DNA from: Dehalococcoidia bacterium
Lineage (GTDB): Bacteria > Chloroflexota > Dehalococcoidia > GIF9 > AB-539-J10
Length of the DNA: 41,355 bases
Direction of reading: 5' to 3'
NCBI GenBank assembly: GCA_030602785.1
Contig: JAUVZB010000018.1
Coordinates: forward strand, 1 to 41,355
The first letter of the stretch is position 1, and the number at the start of each line of letters is the position of its first letter. Under the pieces are notes generated by a model. That model saw only the letters and a list, made by a program, of their open reading frames with translations. It ran no database searches and had not been told where the DNA came from. The position numbers were made by a program, and so were the translations under genes. Of this stretch, positions 24,017 through 31,083 are shown one piece after another.

Positions 24017-25525
24017 CTACTTTCCCGACCAGCGGTGCCCCTGGTTGTCCCAGCCACATAGCTCGCTGGAGTAGAGATGCTTGTAATCGCGTAGATCCTC
24101 CCAGTAGTCCGGCAATCGCCTGTCAGGCGATAGCTTGAAAGAGCGTGGCAGAAGGTGCAGCTCAAACGCTGCGCGCTCCAGCTCCTCGCGGTCATCGGGG
24201 TGTGCAAGCACGCCGATGATATCACGTGCCTTCTCCGCCTGCGTCTTGCCTGAGAGGTTGACGATGCCGTTCTCGGTGGCGACCCATGAGACAAACTGGC
24301 TCGGCACGTCGACTATCGTTCCTTCAGGCAGCCGTGGAACGAATCTGGAGCGGCCCTTGGCGTCTCTTGAAGTGGCGGCGAGCACACCACGTCCACCCTT
24401 TGCCATGGCGCAGCCTACGATGAACTGAAACTGTCCTCCCGTTCCGGAGATCGGCCGCCCGGCGTAGAAGCCGCACGCATCCTGGCCGTACAGGTCCATG
24501 GTGAGGAAGCTGTTGATTCCGATGGCATTGTCGTTCTTGCTCAGCGTCAGGATGTTGTTCGTGTAGTGGGAATCGTAGCCGGCGAAAAAGCTGTTGTGGT
24601 GCAGGAACTTCTTGTAGCGTTCGATGTTGTAGGGAAACATGAAGTTGAAGACACAGCGCCCGGGGTCGATGTTCTTCCGACTGTTGTCCAGACAGCCTGC
24701 CTCAATGAGAGTGAATATCCATTCGCCCCCGAGTTCTGTGTGGACGCCAAGATGCTTCAGCCCGGCGTCTCTTACTCCGAACACGACTGCGAGTGGGATT
24801 GCCCCGATACCCACCTGGAGGCAGTCGCCATCGCCCATGATGCCAAGAATATGGTGGGCTATTGCCCTGTGGGCGTTGGTGAGTGAAATACCTGCCTCGT
24901 CTACTTCGGGCCACCGGTATGCAGGATTGGAGAGGTCCACCTCGATGAAGTAGTCGACATCCTCCACCGGCAAGATGATGTTGCGCCCGGGTTCGCACCA
25001 TGCGTAGTCCTCTCGTATCTCCACGACCACCTTCTTTGCAGTTCGCGCGGCGGTCATGGAATTGGCAACACCGTAGCTCAAGTTGACGAAACCGTTCTCG
25101 GGCGGCGCGACTGAGATGATGCCCCAATCCATAGCGCAGTCGCTCTTCTGACGTCGTGACCAGCGGGAATACAAGTAGCACATGCCTGCGGACCACCCCC
25201 AGTGTCCCCAGTCAACCGACCTCTGCTCGTCATTCCAGCGGCGGGTGTGTCCGTTGAAGAAGTACTCGTGAAAGAGGCAGTACTCGGCCCTGGGGTCGGC
25301 CTTGGAGAGAAACGGGGCGCAGAGAGTGCTGCATTGTGCCCAGATCTCGATGCCCTGCACCTTGCCGGGACCGTCCCCGAGCCGTTGGCATAGGGAGTCT
25401 ATGGTGGCCACTGGATCGGAGCCGGGTCCTCCCGTATAGACCCAGTCACCAGGCTGCACCATATCGGCCCACCGGGCTGCGGTAATCGTCTTGTCACGGA
25501 CTTGTTGCTGCCAGCCTGTGGACAT
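24017..25525 (-). CDS. Acetyl-CoA hydrolase/transferase family protein (acyl-CoA:carboxylate CoA-transferase)
   Basis: 502 residues, in the Cat1/Ach1/4-hydroxybutyrate CoA-transferase superfamily. Family features: GGPGSDP near residue 35, a mid-protein GDGDCLQVGIGAIP, LGVHTELGG with Glu264 as the likely catalytic nucleophile that forms the glutamyl-CoA intermediate, INSFLTMDLYGQ, and GTGGQFQFIVGCAMAKGG in the CoA-binding region. It probably moves CoA between short-chain acids, fitting the acyl-CoA genes elsewhere in the window. The ATG at 25525 follows AGGGGGT by 5 bases. It has its own promoter (25556-25585). The protein is longer than AbfT-type enzymes and rich in Trp/Tyr at 90-130, so the substrate may be unusual. 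Confidence 0.87.
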   Translation of the reverse strand: MSTGWQQQVRDKTITAARWADMVQPGDWVYTGGPGSDPVATIDSLCQRLGDGPGKVQGIEIWAQCSTLCAPFLSKADPRAEYCLFHEYFFNGHTRRWNDEQRSVDWGHWGWSAGMCYLYSRWSRRQKSDCAMDWGIISVAPPENGFVNLSYGVANSMTAARTAKKVVVEIREDYAWCEPGRNIILPVEDVDYFIEVDLSNPAYRWPEVDEAGISLTNAHRAIAHHILGIMGDGDCLQVGIGAIPLAVVFGVRDAGLKHLGVHTELGGEWIFTLIEAGCLDNSRKNIDPGRCVFNFMFPYNIERYKKFLHHNSFFAGYDSHYTNNILTLSKNDNAIGINSFLTMDLYGQDACGFYAGRPISGTGGQFQFIVGCAMAKGGRGVLAATSRDAKGRSRFVPRLPEGTIVDVPSQFVSWVATENGIVNLSGKTQAEKARDIIGVLAHPDDREELERAAFELHLLPRSFKLSPDRRLPDYWEDLRDYKHLYSSELCGWDNQGHRWSGK

Positions 25526-25555
25526 GGATTACCCCCTGTTTGTGGGAATTCGACA

Positions 25556-25585
25556 ATTGTACAGGCGGAATCGGCGTGGTGTCAC
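25556..25585 (-). promoter_or_regulatory. Promoter for the CoA-transferase gene
   Basis: Minus strand GTGACA (25585-25580), 18-base spacer, TACAAT (25561-25556), 30 bp upstream of the ATG at 25525. It is back-to-back with the + strand promoter at 25629. Confidence 0.6.
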
Positions 25586-25628
25586 TGGGTTGCGCAGCGT
25601 GGTCGCTATGCCCGGAAACGAACGTTTC

Positions 25629-25657
25629 TTGACACCCCTCTCGCTCAACAGCACAAT
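25629..25657 (+). promoter_or_regulatory. Promoter for the FAIM1-like / surE pair
   Basis: TTGACA (25629-25634), 17-base spacer, CACAAT (25652-25657). The predicted start of transcription, about 25664, keeps the GGAAAGGAG ribosome site of the next gene, so the 5' leader is very short. Confidence 0.65.
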
Positions 25658-25681
25658 ACGTCGGAAAGGAGAACGCGCAAA

Positions 25682-25960
25682 GTGGCCAAAACCAAGAGAT
25701 GGACCGTGGAAGTCGACGGTAAGACACACAAGGTAGAGGTGCGGCGCAAGCCGTGGCTCGCTATCGGGGAAATCAAGGTGGACGGCGAAAGGGTGGGTAT
25801 TTTTGCTGCGAAGGCGATGTCCGTTACCCTTTCCTCGCACTACCGCCAGCACCCGTTCGAGGTCGACGGAACGCTGTTCTCGGTCGTGATCAAGCCGAAC
25901 TTCTTCGGCTACAACTTTGATCTCAACCTGAACGGTGAAATCCTTCCCCCTGACGCCTGA
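25682..25960 (+). CDS. Small beta-rich protein, FAIM1-like pattern
   Basis: 92 residues from a GTG at 25682, 10 bases after GGAAAGGAG; the longer in-frame start at 25502 would begin upstream of the promoter and has no homology-like content. No signal peptide or membrane helix. Pattern: WTVEVDGKTHKVEV, then IKVDGERV, HPFEVDGTLFSVVI, and YNFDLNLNG. These spaced (V/I)DG turns and a final LNG resemble one repeat of eukaryotic FAIM1, a beta-sandwich fold, but I cannot confirm this by search. It lies 33 bp before surE on the same strand. Function unknown. Confidence 0.72.
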   Translation: MAKTKRWTVEVDGKTHKVEVRRKPWLAIGEIKVDGERVGIFAAKAMSVTLSSHYRQHPFEVDGTLFSVVIKPNFFGYNFDLNLNGEILPPDA

Positions 25961-25993
25961 CCTCTTGGTTTGTTCTCTGCGTTCAACAACAGC

Positions 25994-26779
25994 ATGCGAA
26001 TACTGCTGACAAACGATGACGGCATCGGCGCGCCTGGCCTGTGGGCGCTGGCCGGTGAACTTGCCCTGGTCGGGGACCTCGTGGTGGCTGCTCCCGGAGA
26101 GGAGCGCAGCGGCGCAGGCACGTCAATCAGCCTGCGGAAGCCGATAAGGGTGCAGGAAGTGGCGCCGCAAGTGGAGGGCGTGCGCGCCTTCTCTGTGTCG
26201 GGGACACCCGCCGACAGCGCCATAATCGCCATCAACAGCCTCTGCTCCAGCCAATTCGACCTCGTCGTCTCGGGAATCAACCGTGGCTCGAATCTTGGCC
26301 ATGATGTGTACGTGTCCGGCACGGTCGGAGCGGCCATGCAGGGATACCTCCACGGCATCCGGTCTCTGGCTGTGTCGATGTATGCCTACGAGAACCTCGA
26401 CTTCAGTGCTGCGGCCAGAGTGGCGGCTCTGATAGCGAAGCGCGTGGGCTGTGGGGCGCTCAATGGCCCGATGCTGCTCAACGTCAATGTGCCGAATCTG
26501 TCCCTCGGACGGATAAGGGGAGTGGAAGTCACGCGCCTCAGTAGCGCGAACTACTGTGACAAGATAGAGAGGGAATCCGACGAGAGCGGCGAGTACTATC
26601 TCATCACAAGGCACGAGGACATGCACGATGCGCCGCAGGGGACCGACCTGTGGGCTGTGGAGAATGGCCGGGTCTCTGTCACGCCGCTGCCGGATCGAGC
26701 GGTCGACGAGCAGTTCATCTCGAGGCTCAGGCCGCTTGTGGTTGATATCGAGGCTGAGCTTGCTGCGTCGGCGGGATAG
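25994..26779 (+). CDS. surE: 5'/3'-nucleotidase SurE
   Basis: 261 residues, family length. SurE dephosphorylates nucleoside monophosphates (also polyphosphate) in a metal-dependent way. Signature blocks: MRILLTNDDGIGAPG with metal-binding Asp8/Asp9, APGEERSGAG, TPADS, and SGINRGSNLGHDVYVSGTVGAA with the active-site Asn. The ATG at 25994 gives the canonical N terminus; a longer TTG start at 25970 is unlikely. No strong ribosome site, so translation may depend on the gene upstream. The terminator at 26973-27008 lies well downstream, and the pan promoter lies between. Confidence 0.95.
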   Translation: MRILLTNDDGIGAPGLWALAGELALVGDLVVAAPGEERSGAGTSISLRKPIRVQEVAPQVEGVRAFSVSGTPADSAIIAINSLCSSQFDLVVSGINRGSNLGHDVYVSGTVGAAMQGYLHGIRSLAVSMYAYENLDFSAAARVAALIAKRVGCGALNGPMLLNVNVPNLSLGRIRGVEVTRLSSANYCDKIERESDESGEYYLITRHEDMHDAPQGTDLWAVENGRVSVTPLPDRAVDEQFISRLRPLVVDIEAELAASAG

Positions 26780-26833
26780 GACCGCCGCGCTCCGTGCGAT
26801 TCTGTGGACTGCACGCCTCGCAATCCTCGAGCT

Positions 26834-26863
26834 TTGACCAGTTGCGAGTGTTGATGCTAGCAT
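26834..26863 (+). promoter_or_regulatory. Promoter for the P1 peptidase-panD-panC operon
   Basis: TTGACC (26834-26839), 18-base spacer, TAGCAT (26858-26863). Transcription would start near 26870, giving a leader of about 145 nt before the ATG at 27018, an unusually long one for this window. Confidence 0.55.
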
Positions 26864-26869
26864 ATGGTA

Positions 26870-27017
26870 GGCTGCTGACCTGTCAGGCAGCGAGCCAGGG
26901 CAGCAGATTCCCTGTATACAGCCCGCTTGGATCGATTGCCGACCGAGACGGTGAATAGGAGACTCCTGGAGGGTCCTCTCGGTCATGTGTGCCGCGAGGG
27001 CTTTTTTTGTGGTGACG
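26870..27017 (+). promoter_or_regulatory. Structured 5' leader with mutually exclusive hairpins: candidate attenuator or riboswitch
   Basis: The leader folds into hairpin 26871-26891 (GCTGC/GCAGC with an inner TGA/TCA), hairpin 26896-26914 (CAGGG/CCCTG), and then two competing structures. The antiterminator pairs GACCGAGA (26941-26948) perfectly with TCTCGGTC (26977-26984). The terminator pairs 26973-26982 with 26992-27001 and is followed by seven Ts. Both use 26977-26982, so only one can form. This is the classic layout of a transcription attenuator. I do not recognise the sensing part: no T-box core (AGGGUGGNACCGCG) and no known riboswitch core was found. The downstream operon suggests a pantothenate/beta-alanine-related signal (inference). 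Confidence 0.6.
26973..27008 (+). terminator. Intrinsic terminator inside the pan leader
   Basis: Ten-pair stem (26973-26982 with 26992-27001) with one mismatch and one G-T pair, nine-base loop, then TTTTTTT at 27002-27008. It lies 9 bp before the ATG of the P1 peptidase, so no separate promoter fits between it and the gene; it must be conditional for the operon to be expressed. Confidence 0.7.
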
Positions 27018-27980
27018 ATGTCTGGTTCAATCACTGACGTGCCCGGACTGCGGGTCGGGCACCATACGAACCTGGATGCTGCGACCGGGTGTACGGTCGT
27101 GCTCTGCGAGCGCGGCGCCGTGCCGGGAGTGCATGTGAGCGGCGCGTCTCCCGGCGGCAGGGAGATTGAACTCCTCAGACCGGGTTACTCCATCAACCTT
27201 GTTCACGGTGTGCTTCTCAGCGGCGGCAGCTCATACGGACTGGATGCCACTGCGGGTGTGATGCGATTCCTCGAGGAACGTGGCGCCGGCTTTGACACGG
27301 TGGCCGGAGTAGTACCCATCGTCCCCGCCGCAATCATCTTCGACCTCTCCATCGGTGACTCGCGTGTGCGGCCAACGCCTGACAATGCCTATGCCGCGTG
27401 CTGTGATGCGACCGACGACCAGATGGCCGAGGGCAGTGTTGGTGCAGGTGCGGGCGCGACGGTCGGCAAGTGCCTCGGCATGGAGCACGCTACCAAGGGC
27501 GGCATCGGCATGTCCAGCGTGGACCTCGGCAATGACGTGGTGGTTGCCGCACTTATGGTCGTGAATGCTTGGGGAGATGTCATCAACCCGACCTCGGGCC
27601 ATGTACTCGCCGGTCCTCGTGACCTTGCCGGCGAAGGCTTCCTGCGGACGACTGACTTGCTGAAGCAGGGCCGGATGCGAAGTCCGTTTCCTACCTCCAA
27701 TACCATCGTGGGCGTCGTTGCCACGAACGTACGACTGCGCAAGACGCAGACGCACCGGCTGGCTCAGATGGCGCAGGTCGGACTCGCACGCACGATTGAC
27801 CCCTGCGGGTCCATGTATGACGGAGATACCTTGTTTGTCCTGTCCTACGGGGACAGGAGATGCGATATGAATGTCCTTGGCGTTGGCGCGGTGGAAGCGG
27901 TGACCCGGGCTGTGCAACGGGCAGTGTTGCAGGCGGAGAGCGTCGCGAAAGTGCCTGCCGTCAGGGATCTCAAGGAGTAG
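27018..27980 (+). CDS. P1/S58-family self-processing peptidase (DmpA/BapA/NylC-like)
   Basis: 320 residues. P1-family proteins are N-terminal-nucleophile hydrolases that cut themselves into two chains; members include D-aminopeptidase DmpA, beta-alanyl aminopeptidase BapA and nylon-oligomer hydrolase NylC. The N terminus [13 protein letters not shown] and [12 protein letters not shown] are family hallmarks. The likely self-cleavage site is Asn228/Thr229 in [11 protein letters not shown], as in the NylC type. The ATG at 27018 is chosen because the alternative at 26985 lies in the terminator loop and [15 protein letters not shown] is the expected N terminus. panD starts 4 bp after its stop, so the genes are coupled. 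A beta-alanine-releasing role is plausible from this context, not shown. Confidence 0.85.
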   Translation: MSGSITDVPGLRVGHHTNLDAATGCTVVLCERGAVPGVHVSGASPGGREIELLRPGYSINLVHGVLLSGGSSYGLDATAGVMRFLEERGAGFDTVAGVVPIVPAAIIFDLSIGDSRVRPTPDNAYAACCDATDDQMAEGSVGAGAGATVGKCLGMEHATKGGIGMSSVDLGNDVVVAALMVVNAWGDVINPTSGHVLAGPRDLAGEGFLRTTDLLKQGRMRSPFPTSNTIVGVVATNVRLRKTQTHRLAQMAQVGLARTIDPCGSMYDGDTLFVLSYGDRRCDMNVLGVGAVEAVTRAVQRAVLQAESVAKVPAVRDLKE

Positions 27981-27984
27981 GAAC

Positions 27985-28338
27985 ATGCGGACAATGCTCA
28001 AGGGCAAGATTCACCGGGCGAGAGTGACCCAGGGGAACCTCGACTATGAGGGGAGCATCACTATTGACAGGACTCTCATGGAGGCCGCTGACCTCTACCC
28101 GTACGAGCGAGTCGACGTGTTGAACGTCAACAACGGAGCACGGTTCAGCACCTATGTCATCGAAGGCGAAGCGGACTCAGGTGTCATCGGCCTCAACGGC
28201 GCGGCTGCGCGCCTCGCGGTTGTCAACGACCTCGTGATTATCGTGTCCTATCGCATGATGGGCGATGAGGACGCGCGGAAGCTCGAGCCGGTCGTCGTTC
28301 ACGTGGACGAACAAAACCGGATTGTCCGGCACGACTAG
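27985..28338 (+). CDS. panD: Aspartate 1-decarboxylase
   Basis: 117 residues. A pyruvoyl enzyme converting L-aspartate to beta-alanine for pantothenate synthesis. It is made as a proenzyme that cleaves itself between Gly and Ser in YEGSITID (Gly23-Ser24 here), the Ser becoming the pyruvoyl group. Lys8 in LKGKIHRA, Tyr (LYPYERVDV) and NGAAARL are the usual active-site and fold residues. AAGGAG overlaps the stop of the previous gene just before the ATG at 27985. Only 4 bp from the P1 peptidase and 28 bp from panC. Confidence 0.96.
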   Translation: MRTMLKGKIHRARVTQGNLDYEGSITIDRTLMEAADLYPYERVDVLNVNNGARFSTYVIEGEADSGVIGLNGAAARLAVVNDLVIIVSYRMMGDEDARKLEPVVVHVDEQNRIVRHD

Positions 28339-28366
28339 TATGCCGTAAGCGCACAGGACAGTAACC

Positions 28367-29203
28367 ATGGAAGTCGTACGCAAGATTGACGATTTGAAGG
28401 CCCTGCGTCCCTCGTGGCCTCGACCGGTTGGTCTCGTGCCGACGATGGGCTACCTGCATGACGGACATCTGTCGCTTGTACGGCGGGCGCGGACCGAGAA
28501 TGCCGCGGTGGTTGTCAGCATCTTCGTCAACCCCACGCAGTTCGGCCCGTCGGAGGACCTCTCCAGCTACCCACGCAACCTGGATAGAGACCTGGAGTTC
28601 CTGGAGCGAGAGGGAGCTGATGTGGTCTTCGTGCCGCCGGCCTCAGAAATGTATCCCGGAGGGTACCCCACCTGGGTGGATGTGGAGGGAGTCACATCCC
28701 TGCTGGAAGGGGCCTCAAGGCCCGGCCATTTTCGTGGCGTTGCCACGGTGTGCAACAAGCTGTTCAATATTGTGGCGGCAGAGAGAGCCTACTTCGGCCA
28801 GAAGGATGCGCAGCAGGTGGCTGTCATCGCGAAGATGGTGCACGATTTGAACATGAATCTGGACATCGTTGTCATTCCGACAGTGAGGGAGACGGATGGC
28901 CTTGCGATGAGCAGCCGCAACGCCTATCTGGGGTCGGAGGAGAGGGTGGCTGCCGGGGTGCTATACAGGGCTCTCACGAGCGCTCGTGGCATGTGTCGCG
29001 AGGGATGTCTCGATGCGGCCCTGGTTCGCAAGAGGATGGCAGACGTCATTCGGACTGAATCCCTGGCTTCCCTGGACTACGCCGCTGTGGTTGCCCCCGG
29101 TTCATTCGAGGAATTGGAGTCGCTGGATGGGCAGGCACTTGCTGTTATCGCTGTTCGCATCGGGGCGACGCGGCTCATCGACAACATGACGTTGCTCGAT
29201 TGA
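28367..29203 (+). CDS. panC: Pantothenate synthetase (pantoate-beta-alanine ligase)
   Basis: 278 residues, the standard length. It joins pantoate and beta-alanine with ATP to give pantothenate, via pantoyl-adenylate. HIGH-like motif in PTMGYLHDGHLSLV, FVNPTQFGP, RPGHFRGVATV, FGQKDAQQ, and the KMSKS-like MSSRN are all intact. It takes the product of panD directly. panB and panE (pantoate supply) are not in the window. A strong hairpin follows 7 bp after the stop. Confidence 0.96.
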   Translation: MEVVRKIDDLKALRPSWPRPVGLVPTMGYLHDGHLSLVRRARTENAAVVVSIFVNPTQFGPSEDLSSYPRNLDRDLEFLEREGADVVFVPPASEMYPGGYPTWVDVEGVTSLLEGASRPGHFRGVATVCNKLFNIVAAERAYFGQKDAQQVAVIAKMVHDLNMNLDIVVIPTVRETDGLAMSSRNAYLGSEERVAAGVLYRALTSARGMCREGCLDAALVRKRMADVIRTESLASLDYAAVVAPGSFEELESLDGQALAVIAVRIGATRLIDNMTLLD

Positions 29204-29210
29204 CGAGACA

Positions 29211-29236
29211 GGGCACGCCACCGAAGTGGCGTGCCC
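29211..29236. terminator. Terminator hairpin between panC and the TAXI gene
   Basis: Perfect 11-bp stem GGGCACGCCAC / GTGGCGTGCCC with a CGAA tetraloop. It starts 7 bp after the panC stop and 50 bp beyond the end of the convergent TAXI gene. The following T tract is weak, so termination may be bidirectional or assisted. Confidence 0.75.
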
Positions 29237-29286
29237 CTCACTCATAGTTTCTTCGGGGCTGTCTGGCCCCCGCCCTTTATGCAGGA

Positions 29287-30279
29287 CTAGCCGATGAGTT
29301 CGGACGGGACAGATACGCCTGCTTCCTTGTAGTACTTCACGGCCCCGGAATGGAGCAGCAAGCTCATTCCATCGAGCGCCGTATCAAGCGTGATATCGTT
29401 CGCCTTCGTGTGAATCGCCGTGAGTTCCCCGACCTGCTCGAACAGAATCTTCGTCATTTCGTAGACGATGTCCTCGGGCACGTCTGCGCCGACGCAGAGC
29501 ATTGCCTGCACGGCCACGGTGGACACGTCCGCATCCATACCGTATGCGCCTGCGGGAAGCTCCTGCCGGACGTAGAAAGGATAGCCCGCTTTGCCAAGTG
29601 CCTTGAGGATGTCATCGGAGACATCGACGATTCTCACGTCTGTTGAGACGGCAAGTTCTTCGATAGCCGATGTGGGAAAGCCGGCGACGAGGAAGCCGAC
29701 GTCAACCTGGCCCAGCTTGAGGGCGGACGCCGCCTCTCCGAAGTTGAGGTCGAATCTCGTGATGCTGTCCCAGACACCGGCTGCGACGAGTACCTGCTCA
29801 CAGGCTACGGCGGTGCCGCTCCCGGGCGCTCCGACGGCAACATTCTTGCCGGCCATGTCTGCCAGGGACATTATGTCGCCGTCTGCCTTCACGACGAACT
29901 GGATGGTTTCGGGGTACCAGCACGCGATGCCCTGGAGTTCGGGAATCGGTGCATTGAACATGTTGATGCCCTTGCGCGCGTAGTAGGACACGTCGTTCTG
30001 TGCCAGTCCTGCCTGGCATTCACCCGTGCCTATCGCCTTGCAGTTGGTGACACTCGCGCCACTCGTCACGGCGCTGGCGTCGATATTGTCCGAGTACTGA
30101 TTCAGCAGTTCCGCATACTTGGACCCAAGCGGGAAATACGTTCCGCCTGTTCCCCCCGTGTAGATTGTGACTTCCGTCTTGCCGCCGCCACCGGCGCAGC
30201 CGGCGACGCCGGCAAGCAGTGACGTGACCACGATGGCCAGGGTGAGGATTCGGAGAACCGACTTGATAGCTGGTCGCAC
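29287..30279 (-). CDS. TAXI-family TRAP transporter solute-binding lipoprotein
   Basis: 330 residues. A lipoprotein signal (ILTLAIVVTSLLAGVAGC) puts it on the outer face of the membrane. Body: TIYTGGTGGTYFPLG, SGASVTNCKAI, AQNDVSYYA, GAPGSGTAVA, and a late HTKANDIT, the TAXI pattern. It captures a carboxylic or amino acid ligand for the fused TRAP permease. Start: GTG at 30279, 6 bases after GGAGGT (30291-30286 on the minus strand); the frame continues upstream but has no ribosome site. It is read away from the permease genes instead of with them, which is unusual. Confidence 0.92.
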   Translation of the reverse strand: MRPAIKSVLRILTLAIVVTSLLAGVAGCAGGGGKTEVTIYTGGTGGTYFPLGSKYAELLNQYSDNIDASAVTSGASVTNCKAIGTGECQAGLAQNDVSYYARKGINMFNAPIPELQGIACWYPETIQFVVKADGDIMSLADMAGKNVAVGAPGSGTAVACEQVLVAAGVWDSITRFDLNFGEAASALKLGQVDVGFLVAGFPTSAIEELAVSTDVRIVDVSDDILKALGKAGYPFYVRQELPAGAYGMDADVSTVAVQAMLCVGADVPEDIVYEMTKILFEQVGELTAIHTKANDITLDTALDGMSLLLHSGAVKYYKEAGVSVPSELIG

Positions 30280-30378
30280 CTTTTCACCTCCTTGTGATGG
30301 ACGGGATGCGGGTCTGATAGGCAATAGTGCCATGAGTGCGCATCGGAATGGAAGAACACGCTACAACTGCACGGGAAG

Positions 30379-30405
30379 GAGGAGCCCTTCACCGTGCGGC
30401 TCCTC
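30379..30405. promoter_or_regulatory. Hairpin in the TAXI leader
   Basis: Inverted repeat GAGGAGCC (30379-30386) / GGCTCCTC (30398-30405) with an 11-base loop, in the untranslated leader of the TAXI gene. No T tract or known motif; role unknown. Confidence 0.35.
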
Positions 30406-30419
30406 GCATAGCAGCTATG

Positions 30420-30455
30420 CTTCCATATTACGACTATAGTACTATTGGAAGTCAA
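30420..30455. promoter_or_regulatory. Divergent control region with operator-like palindrome
   Basis: Inverted repeat CTTCCA (30420-30425) / TGGAAG (30446-30451) brackets a central ACTATAGT palindrome (30433-30440). A minus-strand -35 box TTGACT lies at 30455-30450 with possible -10 boxes 17-19 bases on (CGTAAT or TAATAT). The symmetry and the position between divergent transporter genes suggest a repressor site; the regulator is not identified. Confidence 0.4.
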
Positions 30456-30523
30456 GGTCTGTGCCTGTGTGGCTCCCGTCTCATTGCTGTGGCATAGATT
30501 GTGGAGCGGTTGCAGAGCGGATT

Positions 30524-30979
30524 GTGAAGCGCCTTCTCCTGTTGTTGCTGGTTCCGCTTTTTTTCCCCGTACCCGTGCTGGAGGTGGGTGCAGAGGGAGA
30601 CAGCCACACTTGGGTGACGAGTCTTCGCGAGCAGGCTCGGGTGACGGTTGGCTATGTTCACAGTGTGGAGCAGACCTGGGTGGAGGAGGCGTATGAAGCC
30701 AGTCGCGATGGCGTGCGACTCCGCACAATGAAGTGGCAGTCGTTCGGGGCGGGGCTTCCCGATGAATACGACTATTACGAAGATGGTTTCTATGTTAAAG
30801 AGTTGGAACTCGACATGGGGCCATCACTCAGCTACTGGTTTCTGCCGCTCAATCGAGTGGAGATCTGCGTCGATGAAAGGGTGGTGTTCCGTGGACCGGA
30901 GCAGCCGTCTCGAGTCAACGCGAGGGTTTGCCGCATGCCACTCGCTGGTTTGCTTGTGTCGCAGTGGCTCCAGGCCTGA
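30524..30979 (+). CDS. DUF1850 protein of TAXI-TRAP systems
   Basis: 151 residues from a GTG at 30524. A signal peptide (RLLLLLLVPLFFPVPVL) precedes a small domain with VGYVHSVEQTWVEEAYE and a MKWQSFGAGLP / YYEDGFYV stretch, the DUF1850 pattern. DUF1850 proteins are typically encoded beside TAXI receptors and fused TRAP permeases; their role is unknown, perhaps as accessory envelope factors. Here it begins the rightward half of the divergent system, 104 bp before the permease. Confidence 0.82.
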   Translation: MKRLLLLLLVPLFFPVPVLEVGAEGDSHTWVTSLREQARVTVGYVHSVEQTWVEEAYEASRDGVRLRTMKWQSFGAGLPDEYDYYEDGFYVKELELDMGPSLSYWFLPLNRVEICVDERVVFRGPEQPSRVNARVCRMPLAGLLVSQWLQA

Positions 30980-31083
30980 AGTTGCCTCGTCGGCTGCCCG
31001 CATCAGATACTGTGCGAACGGCAGCGCAGCGTTCGCGTCGCCGGACTTCTCAATGAGACTTGTCACGGTTGGACGGTGTGCCC

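Noticed and set aside
26854-26958. Leader peptide of 34 codons in the pan leader
   Set aside because: Its ATG lies upstream of the predicted transcription start and it has no run of one regulatory amino acid or a ribosome site.
26870-27008. T-box riboswitch
   Set aside because: The conserved T-box core AGGGUGGNACCGCG is not present as a unit and no specifier stem is recognisable; the downstream genes are not amino-acid or tRNA-ligase genes.
30370-30410. Group II intron domain V-like hairpin
   Set aside because: The hairpin resembles it only in GAGCCG; it lacks the two-base bulge and no intron protein or other domains are nearby.
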